Of a DNA stretch of 64,000 nt, positions 1 through 12,800 are shown piece after piece. Position 1 is the stretch's first letter. Each line of letters opens with the position of its first letter. This DNA comes from Butyrivibrio sp. MC2021 (GTDB taxonomy: Bacteria; Bacillota; Clostridia; Lachnospirales; Lachnospiraceae): contig NZ_JHXX01000002.1 of NCBI RefSeq assembly GCF_000621605.1, positions 464,719 through 528,718 of the forward strand. Direction: 5' to 3'. The position numbers and the translations under genes were made by a program. A model generated the notes under the pieces. It saw nothing but the letters and a program-made list of their open reading frames with translations, had not been told where the DNA came from and made no database searches.

Positions 1-663
1 ATTTCGCCATGTAGCGAATAAGCCACCCGCAAGGTCAGCCACTTCTTAAAGAGGAGAGAGATTTCCTCCGGAAGTTGGTGGGCTATGCGGGATTTTTTAT
101 GCAGGCCAAGTGGGACTTTGGCGTTTCTCCGCAGTTCCAAGCGGAAAATCTATTGCTCCACTTGGCTCTGCGAATCCTATAAAGAAGCACATCCCCCAGG
201 GACTCTGTTTAGGGCATAACTGCCTGGAAGGGATGTACTATGGAGAAATGTAAATAATTTCTGCTCTAAAGTGAGGGCTTATCTGCCGGGGATTGAATGT
301 GCCATAGTAGGATGGAAATTATGCGGATGTCTGAGTAAGTGACTCTTGCCGAGGAGGAATTACCTGGCGATGGATGATGTGCCATGGAGAAATGTAAATT
401 GCGAGACATTCAGGCACAGCGGATGATTCATGAGCACTTCAGATGGCCGGAGGGCCGATTGCTCTGAACAACGTGAAATGAGGCCCTCCGGACAGATGGA
501 GTGCCATGAATCACCGGTGGGAATGATGCGAGTAATTTATATTTCTCCATGGTGCAGCATCCTCGTCAGGTAATCCCGTTCTTCCCCAAATCACTGAACC
601 AGACGATGCGAATAATATAGGAAGATATCCCTCCAGGCAGTTAACGCCCAGGGATATTTTTTT
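1..663 (+). ncRNA. candidate large structured non-coding RNA
   Basis: No convincing protein gene lies here. The sequence folds into nested helices. Bases 101-113 pair with 158-171 around an inner hairpin (128-132 with 141-145). The main domain is closed by 191-195 with 651-655 and 212-234 with 627-649. Inside it, 236-243 pairs with 302-309, 315-342 with 591-616, 357-405 with 528-576, and 421-456 with 482-517, leaving an apical loop at about 457-481. Many differences between the arms are G-U or U-G wobbles, which suggests selection on RNA pairing. The last helix runs into a T-tract at 657-663, as at an intrinsic terminator. Size and architecture recall the big ornate bacterial RNAs (ROOL, GOLLD, HEARO, OLE), but no family could be assigned. 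The 5' end may lie outside the window. A DNA-level palindromic repeat is the main alternative. Confidence 0.65.
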
Positions 664-883
664 GTACAAAATTTCAAAAAAATGAAATTATGAAGGAAAG
701 GAGTTTCAAATTACACACTTTTTTCACAAATTTTTCAATTTAAATATTACAAAAAAAAATTATTTTAGGTAGTATTATGAGGCCGATAAAAGCACTTACA
801 TTAGAAACAATAACTTTATGTGGGACCGGGAAGCCGGAGATACAAAGGATATATATAGTTTTTACTGCTATAAAGGAGTAGTT

Positions 884-3800
884 ATGAAAGGGAAATTAAC
901 AAGAGCAATTTCATTTATTCTTGCTGTCGCACTGTCAATTGGATTATTCAATTCCAGTGCTATTTCTGCTGAGGCAGCATCAGGATTGACTTTCTGGATC
1001 AGTTGGGGTGATACCACCACATATGAAGGAGAAACCACACCCATTAGCTCAAAAAATCAAGTGTATTCTAGATGGAATCCAAATTATACGTACGATATGA
1101 GTTTCTTCGAATTTGGGGGCCAATTATCTCAATATTGTGAGGAGTACATCTATGCGCTTGATGATATATATATGGGATTTGAAGTTGACCATATAACTAT
1201 TGAGTTTGACCCGAATTATATAAATATTAAAAATCCCGGTTTTGGTATAAGAATTCATAACAAAAATTCTTTAGGATATAAGGATAATCATTATCAGCCC
1301 AGTTGGGATAAGAAGACTCCGGAAGGCCGGTATTTATTTAATAAAATATACTACAATGGTAAGACACGTCGTAATTCTGATCAGATTGCTCAGCTTCTTA
1401 AGAAAAATAAGAGGGGTAACTATGAAATAGTTATCAGACCGGATACATATGAGTTTAACGATGGAATAACAGGTACATTCAGCGGAAAGTTTACTGATAT
1501 TGGTTTTTACCGAGATGAGGAAAAAGCATATCATTATGGTCCAGCTTATTACAATGATACAACTTTTAATATAGGCATTAAGTCAATCACTGTAACCAAA
1601 AAAGGAGACAATGTTAAAAGATCTACGTATAAAGGAAGTACTTATGAAGTAGTCTATGATTGCAGAAATGGAAGCAAGGATTATGTTGACTTTTATGATA
1701 TGAAAAAGCTTGAACCGGAGGTATGGGCAAATCATGGCAAGAGCCTTATAGATGTATCTCAAACTAGTAACGGTTCTGTAATCTCATTCCAACATGATTT
1801 TGAAGAGAAATATACTGAGTTAAAGAAAAAAGATGATAAGGATAAGATTGATCTAAGCAGACTTGTTAGTATTAATGTAGAAGTCGAGGGACTTGAAAAT
1901 TATACATATGATAAAGGTTCCTATCTTATTCTTTCATACAAGCTTTTGGATGAAAATAAAAATGAGATATTTGTATATGAAGATACCTCGCATACAGGTG
2001 TAAACTATGTTGCTGCCACTTCAGGTACAGCTAAGTATTTCTCTGTAATGTGCAATTGTGATGATTATGTGGAAAATTTTTATCGTGGACCCAAACAAGT
2101 TACAATTAAAAAAATCACTTTCACAATGGCTGGGGAGAATAATCCTTCATTGGATAATTCTTCTAACAGCGGTACATCCGGAAACACTTCCGGAAGCACA
2201 TCCGGAAATACTGCAGTAAATAGCGGCACCGATTATGCAACAAGAATAAATAATTACATCATTCTAGTTTACAATTTGATAGAAGCAACTCAACTTGCAA
2301 ATGATGCCACAAAGGATGTTAATACTAGTGGTACAAGAGATAATATCTCAAAAGCCATGAAGGTCTATACAGATATAAAGGCTTATAATAGTGAACCTAA
2401 TAAAATTGTAGACAATGCAAAAGAAGATTGTCAGGCAATGAAAACGACACCAGGCTCAGATTATAGCAAAAAAGAACTTGGTTATGATTTTACTATTAGT
2501 GATCTCAAGCAAGCTATATCTGGCAGGTGGAAAGAGGCTAACGAAGCAGGAAAAGCCGCAAAAAAAGCCGCAGAAGCAGCAGCTGAAAAGCTCAAGCAGA
2601 ACGCAATTGATGCAGCTGCAGAGGCTGAGAATAAGGCAAAACTTGCAGAATTGGAATTACCTAAGGTAACTGATGCCATAGTAAATTTAAAGGGCCATCA
2701 GTCTAAGAAAACAATACAGGATGCATATAGTGCAGCATCAGCAGCTATGTCCGTAGTTACACAAGCCAAAACTGCTGCAAAAGCTGCAGAAGCTGCAGCT
2801 GAACTTTGCTATGACACTGATGGGGCAAAAGCTCTTGTAAAAGATGCAGTGGCTCATGTAACAGATGCAGTTAAAAAACTTGAAGATGAAGCTAAAAATG
2901 CATATGCTCTCGCAGATGATTATACGTTACAACTTAAAGATGAAGCTGAAAATGCTAAGGCTGCAGCTAATACAAAAGCCGGAGAAGCAACAAATGCAGC
3001 CAGCGCTGCAAGAAAAGTCGTAACTGATATTCTGAATGCACTTGAAAAAAATCCGATTGTTATTAGCGATTTTAGTCAATATGACACAGACAGTGAAGGC
3101 AATGATGTAACTGCAATGGAGGCTGCAAAAATTGCAGCAGATAAAGCAGACAGTTCTGCAACAGCAGCTAATAATGCAGCTACTACAGCAACTTATGCTG
3201 CTAACGAAATCGATGAAAAAAGTGATCTTTACACACAGACAAATAATGCTGCTAGCAATGCAACAGAGGCAGCAAAATCTGCTAAAGTATCTGCTCAGGC
3301 TGCACGAGCAGCAGCTGCTGCAGCAAATGCAGCCGTTGCTGCCAAGGAAGCTAATGATGTAGCGGATGAAGTTGACGATTTAGTTAAGAATTCAGTTTCA
3401 TCAATTACAGCTGAAGTAATAGCTAAGGCTAATGCAAAATCAGATGCTGCCACAAAGGCTGCTGAAGCAGCAAAGGCAGAATATGAAATGGCAGCTGTAG
3501 CTACAGCTGATTCTGATTCCAACAAGGCACTTTCTGATGCAAAAAATGCTGCCCAAAAAGCATATGATGCTGCAACTGAAGCAGCAGCTAGGGTATCAGA
3601 GGCTGCAAAGGCTGCAAAAAAAGCAGCTGAACTGTCAATTGCTGAAGAAACATTAGCCGCAGCTGATGCAGCTGAGGCTGCCAATGCTGCTGCCGAAGAG
3701 GCAAGGAAAGCAGCCAAGGCAGCAGAAAATGCTATAGCTAAGCTTGATCCTGAAAATGCTACAGCTGAAATGATTGCTGATGCAAAGAGAATATCTAAGG

Positions 3801-6800
3801 ATGCATATGATGCAGCAGATGCTGCCACAAAGGCTGCTGAAGCAGCAAGGGATGCGGCAGAGAAATGTCAGGTACAGAGCGTAAAGGATAGTGCCGAAGA
3901 GGCAGCTGGAAACGCAGAAACTGAAGCAGGTAACGCTACCGAACAAAAAGGTTTATTAGATCAGGAAATTTCTAAAGCTCAGGATAATCTTGATGCTAAA
4001 GCAATTGAGGAGATTACAAATGCTCTGGCGGCAGTAAATGGTGTTAAGGGCCAGGCAGAAACTGCTAAAAAGAACGCCGAAGAAGCTTCAAGTGCGGTTG
4101 AAAAGAATTGCAACAGCCATAATATTGAAGTTGTTAAAAACACGGCAAATACAGCTTATTCTACTGCAGACAACACATACAGCACAGCAGTCGGAGTTAT
4201 TGAAACTCTTGAAAAATATACAGCGGATAAGTATGGAGCCGATGTAATATCCAAGGCAACAGAAGCTAAAAATGCAGCATCAGCAGTTATTTCCGTAGCT
4301 ACAGAAGCAAGAACTGCTGCAGACAACGCTCTTATTGCTGCTGCCAATGCTGCAGCTACTAATGCTACAAATGCAGAAACAGCTGCTAATGATGCAATTA
4401 TTAATGCGGAAACCGGAGTAACAGCTGCTGAAGGAAAGCTTGACACAGCAAAGGATGATCTGGCAACTGCTATAACAAAGCTTCTAAATGGAGAAGCATC
4501 AATCGCTGACGTTAATGCAGCTATAGATGATGTTTATGAGAAAGCAGCTGATGTTGAGAATAAGGCAGCTACAGCAAAAACAGCTGCAACAGCTGTTTCA
4601 GATGCTGCAGGAGACGTTACTGCAGCAGTAAATGCTATTACCGAAGTGGTTACAGCAGGAAAAACCAAGAATCCTGATGCTCTTAATAATGCTATTAATA
4701 GTGCAAACACTGCTGTAAATAACATTCCTTCAACAGTAAGTTCAGTCAACGAAGCAGCAGACGCTGCAATAGGTGAAGCCGCTGCTGCAAAGGCAGAGGC
4801 TGAAAGAGCAGCAAAGATTGTCGCTGCAATTGAGGCATTGAATGAAGCCAATGAGGCATTGAATGAAGCCTATGAGGCAGTAAATGGTGATGAAGAACCA
4901 AAGTCAAAGGCTAAATTAGCTGAAGAAGCTGCATCAGAAGCTTCTGAAGCTGCAACAAAGGCAACTCCTTCTGAAGAAGGAGCTATAGTTTCAGCAGATG
5001 ATGCTTTAGATGCTCAGAACAAAGCTGCTAAAGCTACGACTGCTGCTCAGAATGCTACTACAGCAAAAGATGCATTAGATAGTGCAGAAGAAAAGCTTAC
5101 AGATGCTTTAAATGCAATAACAGAAGATGATATTAAGGAAGATACTATTCTTTCAGATCTTAAGGAACAACTTGAAACTACAAATAGCGAGGTAACCGAT
5201 CTGTCTGAAACTACAGGCCAGCAGGCCGGAGCAGCACAGACTGCTGCCAGCGATGCATCAACAGCAGCAGGAAATGCTTTTAGCGCTATTATTGCGGAAG
5301 CAAATGAAAAAGCAAGTGATGCAGCAACTCAGAAGATCCTTGTTAACAAGGCAGCTAATGATATTGACAGTGAGAATCCTACTCAGTCATTAGTCAATAG
5401 GGCTAAAGAAGCCGTAAAAGAAGCTACAAAGGTAATTGAAGCAGCTACAAATGCAAAAGATGAGGCTAAGAAGGTTGCAGATGGTGCAACAGATCAGGCA
5501 ACCAAGGAAGCTGCCGCTGCTGCAGTAGAAGCAGCAGAAACAGCAATCAATGAAGCACAGGGTGTTGTAAATAAGACAACTGAGAAAATCAATGCAGCTC
5601 AGAGCGTCATCGATCAGGCTGCAAGAGATATTGTAGATAGTAAGGTATCAGAGGCTAAGACAGAGGCTGGAAGGGCTGCGACAGCTAAAGATACTGCTAA
5701 TACAGCTAAAGAAACAGCTAATGCTGAGAATGTGGAAGTATCAGCTGCACAGAAGGCTGTAGAAGATGCAGAGCAGGCAGCTAAGGATGCCAAGGACGCA
5801 GCAGATAAAGCAAAGAAGGCTTATGAAGATGCTGTGGCAGCAGCCGCAAAGATCGTTGATCCTGAAAGGAAGGCTGCAGCAGAGGCAGAAGTTAATAAAG
5901 CAAAAACAGCAGCTGATAATGCAGGAAAAGATGCAGAAGAAGCTAAAGACTCACTCGAAGCAGCAAAGACAGGTCTTAAGAATGCTGAAGATAAATCAAA
6001 TCTTGATGTAGCTGACAGCGTATATAATTTAGCTAACAATCTTGATGATCTGGCTAATGAAGCATCAAGACTTGCTAAGCTTGCAATCGAAGCAGCTGCT
6101 AAAGCGCAGGTTAGTCCTTCCAAGGCAAATATTGATGCAGCTAACGAAGCAAAGAGATTAGCAAATGAAGCAGCCGCTAAGATTACAGATGAAGATATCA
6201 CCGCTGTACAGAAGGCTGCTAAGAAGGTAATGCTTATTGCAGCATCAACAGATAATGCAGCTGTTGATGAAAAAGCAACAGAAGCAGCACTCAATGCAGC
6301 CGGCGCTATTAAGAGTGCAGGAAATGCAACAACTGAAGTAGATGATGCAGCTAAAAAGGTAGATGCAGCTGTTATTGCAGCAACAAATGCTCTTGACCAG
6401 GCCGCAACAGATGCCGCAACTGAAGCAAATAATAAAGTAAATGCTATTACAGATGAACTTGGTAAACTTACAACTGCGCTCAAGGATCTTAATGAAACTC
6501 CTTCATTAGATACTGTTGTTGCAGTAAATAATGCAGCTACTTTAGTAGAGGCAGCAGCCAAGGCAGCAGAAGATGCAGCAGATATCGCAGAAATTGCAGC
6601 AGGTAATGCAGTTAACAATGGATCTGTAGCAAGTGAAGCAGCAGTTACAGCCGACGGAGAAGCAGAAAGTGCAAGAAGTACAGCTCAGAAAGCAAGAGAA
6701 AGAGCTGAAGAAGTAAAGAACAATATTCTTACTGCTGATCAGGCAGCCAGCGCCGATGCTCAGTCATGGGCAGCAAAGGCAGCAGTAGCAGCTCAGAAGG

Positions 6801-9800
6801 CACAGGATGCAAAAGATGCAGCAGATGCAGCTGTTACTGCAGCAAATGCAGCTATAGCTGAAACTGCAGTTCCTTCTGAAGCAAATGTGAAGGCAGCCAG
6901 AGATGCATACAGAGCAGCAGTAAAAGCAGCAGAGACAGCAGCTGCTGCAGTTACAGAGGCAGAAGATGCGAAAGCTAAAGCAGTTGAGTATGCTGGTAAA
7001 ACAACTGAAGAAGCCGGAAAGAATGCCAAAGAAGCAGCTGAAATTTCTGCAAATACAGCAAAAGAAGCAGCAAATGCTGCAAGCTCTTCAGCAGAATCCA
7101 TAAAGAATGCAGAAAGTATTGCTCAGGCAAGGCTTGATGCAGCAAATGCAGCTACAGCAAATGAAAAGGCAAAAGCAGCAGCACTTGAAGCAGCAAATGC
7201 AGCTTACACATATGCTGAAAAGGCAGCAGGACTTGTTGACGGAGCAAATACAGAAAAAGAAGCAGCAAATAAGGCAGCAGGTGAGGCAGAATCAGCTCCT
7301 TCATTAAGAACAATAGCAGCAGCTGAGGTTGCAGCAAAATCTGCCAAACAGGCAGAAGAGGCATTACGTACCGCTATGACCGAGTACGAAGTTGCCAAGA
7401 ATAAGGCAGATAATGCAGCTAAGAATATTACAGATACAGAAATAAGCACAATTCTTTCAAATGCAGAGAGTAAAGTTGAAGGAGTTCAGCAAGTAATTAA
7501 GGACGCTAACTCAGCAGCTGGCTTAGCAGAGAATAAAGCTAGTGCTGCAAAGGGAAAGCTTGACCAAATTGCAAGCGAAGCAGCTGAAATAGCAAAAGGA
7601 CTGGCTGATAATATTTCTGAAGACACAGATCCTATAAAGTCAGCAGTGACTGCAAAAACAAATGCTCTTAAAGAGGATGCTACAGAAGCTGAGGTTAACG
7701 CAGCTATTGCCGCAGCAGAGGCAGCAGAAACAGTTGTAGGTAATCTTATCAAGGCAGCAGAGGCAGCAGAGAAGGCAGCATTAAATGCATGGTCAGATGA
7801 TAAGATTCAGGATGCCAATCAGGCAGCAACTGCAGCAAGAAATGCTGCTAAGACTGTTCAGGCAGCAGCAGATGCAGCAAGATCCGCAGCACAGACAGCT
7901 AAGGGAAATATTGATGCAGCCAAGCAGAATCAGGCTGATCAGGACGCTGCAGATGCTAAGACTAATGCAGAAAAAGCAGTTAATACAGCATCCGAAAAAG
8001 TAAATGAGTTAAAGAGCGCAGTTGAGACAGCTAAGGGACTTGCAGATACAGCTAATGAGAAAGCAGTTGCAGCTATGTTCAATCCTACAAAGGATAGCGT
8101 TCAGGCAGCTAAGAGTGCTCTTTCTGAAGCGAAGGGTGCAGTTGAGACAGCTAAGGGTAAGATCAAGCCTGCAAAGGATGCAGCAAAGACAGCAGTTGAT
8201 CTGGCTAACAAATCCGGTGATGAGACGGTTAAGAAAAATGCAGCAGATGTAAATGTAGAGGTATCCGTTGCAGCAGCAAATGCCGGAAACGTAGATGAGA
8301 CTGTAAAAGATATCCAGACTCTGGTGGAAAACGCTGAAAAAGCTCTTGATGCTGCAGCACAGGCAGCTATAGACATAGTAACTAATGCATTAAGCGCTGT
8401 GTCTGATGCAACAACTGTTCTTAACCAGGCATTGGAAGCTCTTGAGGCTGATAAGTCTTCTGAGAATGTTGTTGCAGTAAATAACGCAGCAACCAAACTG
8501 GAGGACGCAGCAAAGAAAGCAGATGAGGCTAAGACAGCAGCTGAAAATGCAGCTAAGGATGCTGTAAATAAGAAGACTGCAGCAGAACAGGCAGTTACAA
8601 AAGCCACGAATGCAGTTAAGAACGCCAAGAAGGCAGCTGAGGATGCAAGAACAGAAGCAACCAAAGTTCAGAACAGTCTTCTTAATGCTGATCAGCAAGC
8701 CAGCGTAAATGCTCAGTCTGAGGCCTTCAAGGCAGCAGTAGCAGCTCAGAAAGCACTTGATGCAAAAGCAGCAGTAGATGCAGCAGTAGAAGCAGCAAAT
8801 GCAGCTATAGCTGAAACTGCAGAGCCTTCTGAAGCAAATGTTAAGGCAGCCACAGATGCATGCAGCGCAGCAGTAAAAGCAGCAGAGACAGCAGCTGCTG
8901 CAGCTACAGAAGCAGAAGAAGCGAAAGCTAAAGCAGTTGAGTATGCTGGTAAAACAACTGAAGAAGCCGGAAAGAATGCCAAAGAAGCAGCTGAAACTTC
9001 TGCAAATACAGCAAGGACAGCAGCAAATGCTGCAAGCTCTTCAGCAGAATCCATAAAGGATGCAGAAAGAATTGCTCAGGCAAGGCTTGATGCTTATAAG
9101 AATGAGGAAGCAGGCGTAGCAAAGCAGACAGCTCTCATGGCAGCACAGACTGCAAAGGATAAAGCTGATGAAGCAGCACGTCTTGCAGCAAAAGCAGAAA
9201 CAGCAGCACAGCCTGCAACAGCGGCTGCAAGCTCAGAGAATTCATTAAGAAATATTGCAACAGCTGAGTCAGCAGCAAGCACAGCTGAATTGGCAGCTCA
9301 GGCAGCACAGTTTGCATATAGTGAATATAAGGCAGCAATAGCCAAGGCAGAAAATGCAGCAGTAGGTATCACAGATGAAGAGCTTACAGGTATACTGGAG
9401 GCTGCAAAGGATGCTGTTACAGGTGTTGAAGCTGCAATTAGCACAGTAAATGGCGCAGTTTCAGCAGCAAGAGCATATGCTGCTAATGCTAAAAAAGAAC
9501 TTGATGAAGCAGCAGGTTTAGCAGCTGATACAGCTAATAATCTGGCTAAGTCAATTGATGAAGGTTATGAAAATGCAGCAATTAAGGCTAATGTAAACAG
9601 CGCAGCAGATACATTAAACGGTGAAAATAATTCTGTAGATGATGTTGAAGCAGCAATTACCGCAGCAAAGGCTGCTGAGGAATTAGCCGGAAAGCTTATC
9701 GAGGCAGCAAATGCAGCAGATGCTGCAGCAAAAAATGCATGGTCAGCTGAAAAGATTCAGGATGCCAAGGATGCAGCAGATGCAGCAAGAACTGCAGCTC

Positions 9801-12800
9801 AGACTCTTCAGACAGCAGCAGATGCAGCAAGATCCGCAGCACAGGCAGCTCAGGGAAGAATAAATTCAGCAAATGAGAATGCAGCAGTAGGTGCAGTTGC
9901 TACAGCAAACGAAAAATTAGATGCTTTAAAGGACGCAGTTGAAACAACTAATGGTCTTGCAAAGACAGCTAAAGAAAAAGCCGTTGAAGCAATGTTCAAT
10001 CCTTCAAAGGATAGCGTTCAGGCAGCTAAGGATGCTCTTGATGCGGCAAAGACTGCAGCTGATGATTTAAATAGTCAGGATGCCAAGGATGCAGCAGATA
10101 CAGCAGTCACCCTGGCCAACGCAACCAATAATCAGACAGTTAAGGATGATGCAGCTGAAGTAAAAGCAAATGTATCCGTTGCAGCAGCAAATGCCGAAAA
10201 CTTAGCTAATACTTTAAAAGATATCAAGACTTTGGTTGAAAATGCTGAAACAGCTCTTGATACTGCAGCACAGGCAGCAATAGACATGGTAAATGATGCT
10301 TTAAGAGCTGTGTCTGATGCAACAACTGATCTTAACCAGGCATTGAAAGCTCTTGAGGCTGATAAGTCTTCTGAGAATGTTGTTGCAGTAAATAACGCAG
10401 CAACCAAACTGGAGGAAGCAGCAAAGAAAGCAGATGAAGCTAAGACAGCAGCTGAAAATGCAGCTGAGCATGCTGTAAATAAGAAGGCTGAAGCAGAACA
10501 GGCAGCTCAGTCAGCCAGAGAGGCATATGATACTGCAAGTAGTGCAGCTTCAGCAGCAAGAACAGAAGCAACCAAAGTGCAGAACAGTCTTCTTAATGCT
10601 GATCAGGCAGCCAGCGTAAATGCTCAGTCTGAGGCCTTCAAGGCAGCAGTAGAAGCTCAGAAAGCGCTTGATGCAAAAGTAGCAGTAGATGCAGCAGTGG
10701 AAGCAGCTAAGGCAGCTATAGCTGAAACTGCAGTTCCTTCTGAAGCAAATGTTAAGGCAGCAAAGGAAGCAGCAGCCAAGGCAGCTGCAGAAGCTGAAAA
10801 GGCTGATACTGCAGCAAAAGAAGCAGCTAAGGCAGCAGAAGCAGCAAAAACCGCTGCAAATGATTCTACAGATCCTGCAGCAATACAGGCAGTTACAAAA
10901 GCCACGGAAGCAGTTAAGACCGCCAATAAGGCAGCTGAGGATGCAAAGAAAGCAGCTGCAACAGTAGCAAATGCAGAAAACATTGCTCAGGGCTATCTTG
11001 ACCAGGCTGAAGCGAATAAAGCAAAAAATGCAGCTCTTGAGGCAGTACAGACTGCAAAGGATAAAGCTGATGCAGCAGCAGGACTTGTTCAAGCAGCAAA
11101 TACAGCAGCAGCGGAAGCAGCACAGGCTGCAAACGCAGAGAATTCATTGAAAAATATTACAGCAGCTGAAGCCGCAGCAAATGCAGCAGAAAATGCCGCT
11201 AAGGATTTAAATGCTGCATATGATGAATATAAGGCAGCAATAGCTAAGGCAGAAAAGGCAGCAGAAGGTATTACAGATGAAGAGCTTGCAGGTATACTGA
11301 ATGCTGCAAAGGATGCTGTTACAGGTGTTGAAGCTGCAATTAGCTCAGCAAATGGCGCAGTTTCAGCAGCAAGATCATATGCTGAAAATGCTAAGAATGC
11401 ACTTGATGAAGCAGCAGGTTTAGCAGCAGATACAGCGAATGATCTGGCTGAGACAATTACTAAGGAAGAACATGAAAATGCAGCAATTGTGGCTGATGCA
11501 AACGGCATTACATTAACCGGTGAAAATATTACTTTAGGTGATGTAGAAGCAGCAATTGCCAAAGCAGAGGCTGCTGAGGAATTAGCCGGAAAGCTTATCG
11601 AGGCAGCAAATGCAGCAGATGCGGCAGCAAAAAATGCATGGTCAGCTGATAAGATTCAGGATGCCAAGGATGCAGCAGATGCAGCAAGAAATGCTGCTCA
11701 GACTGTTCAGGCAGCAGCAAATTCAGCAAGAACTGCAGCAGCAGATGCAACTCAGAGAATTATCAATAAAGCTCAGAGTGAAAAGAATCAGGCAATAGAC
11801 GAAAAGAATCAGGCAATAGAAGACAAGAATAAAGCAGTAGAAGACAAGAATCAGGCAGTAGAAGACAAGAATCAGGCAGTAGCCGATAAGAACCAGGCTG
11901 AACTTGAGAAGCAGAAGCTGGAACTTGCATTAGAGAAGGCAAAACAAGCTCAGCAGGCAGCAGAGGAAGAAGCTGAGAAGGCCCAGAAAGAGGCTGAGAC
12001 TGCTAAGGACGAAGCTGAGAAAGCAGCTCAAGCTGCTGCAGATGCTAAGGCAGCAGAAGAGACAGCTCAGCAGGCAGCAGCTGATGCAGAGGCAAAAGCA
12101 CAGGCAGCCAAGGAAGCTCAGGAAGATGCTGAGGCGGCTCAGGAAGCTGAGGCAGCATTAAGAGAAGAAGCTGAGGCAAAAGCTGCAGCGGCTCAGAAGG
12201 CAGCAGAGGAAGCAGCTGAAAAAGCCGAAGCAGCAAAGTCTGAAGCTGATGCAGCAAGAGCAGAAGCAACAGCTACAGCTGAAGCAGCAGCCCAGGCAGC
12301 TAAGAAAGCAGCCGAGGATGCAGCAGAAGCAGCCAAGAAGGCTCAGGAAGAAGCTGAAAAGGCACAGGAAGAAGCTGTTAAGAAAGCTATAGACGAAACT
12401 GAAAAGGCAGCCGCTGAGGAAGCCGCAAGGGTAGCTAAGGAAGTAGCAGAAGCAGCCAAGAAGGCTCAGGAAGAAGCTGAGCAGGCAGCAAAAGAAGCAG
12501 CAGAAGCCGCAGCAGAAGCAGCTAAGAAGAGCGCTGAAGAAAAGGCCGCTGAAGAGCTTGAGAAGGCAAGAGAAGAGTTCCAGAAAGCCCTGGATGAAGC
12601 TAATAATGCCGCTGAAAAGGCTCAGGAAGCCGCTAATGCAGCTGATGAAAGAGCAAAGGAAATCGCTGAACAGGCAGCTGAGGCCGCCGATAAGGCAGCC
12701 AAGGCAGCAGAAGAAGCAGCAGCAAAGGCAGAAGAAGCAGCAGCTAAGGCCGCTGAAGAAGCTCAGAAAGCTCTGGAAGAAGCTAATGCAGCCAAGGAAG

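Noticed and set aside
818..883. Upstream ATG for the giant surface protein
   Set aside because: No ribosome site, and the extension would hide the signal peptide that begins at 884.
2482..12269. Many long reading frames on the opposite strand and in other frames of the giant gene
   Set aside because: They arise because Ala/Lys/Glu-rich codons give few stops in other frames. They lack ribosome sites and read as Ala/Ser/Leu-rich low complexity.
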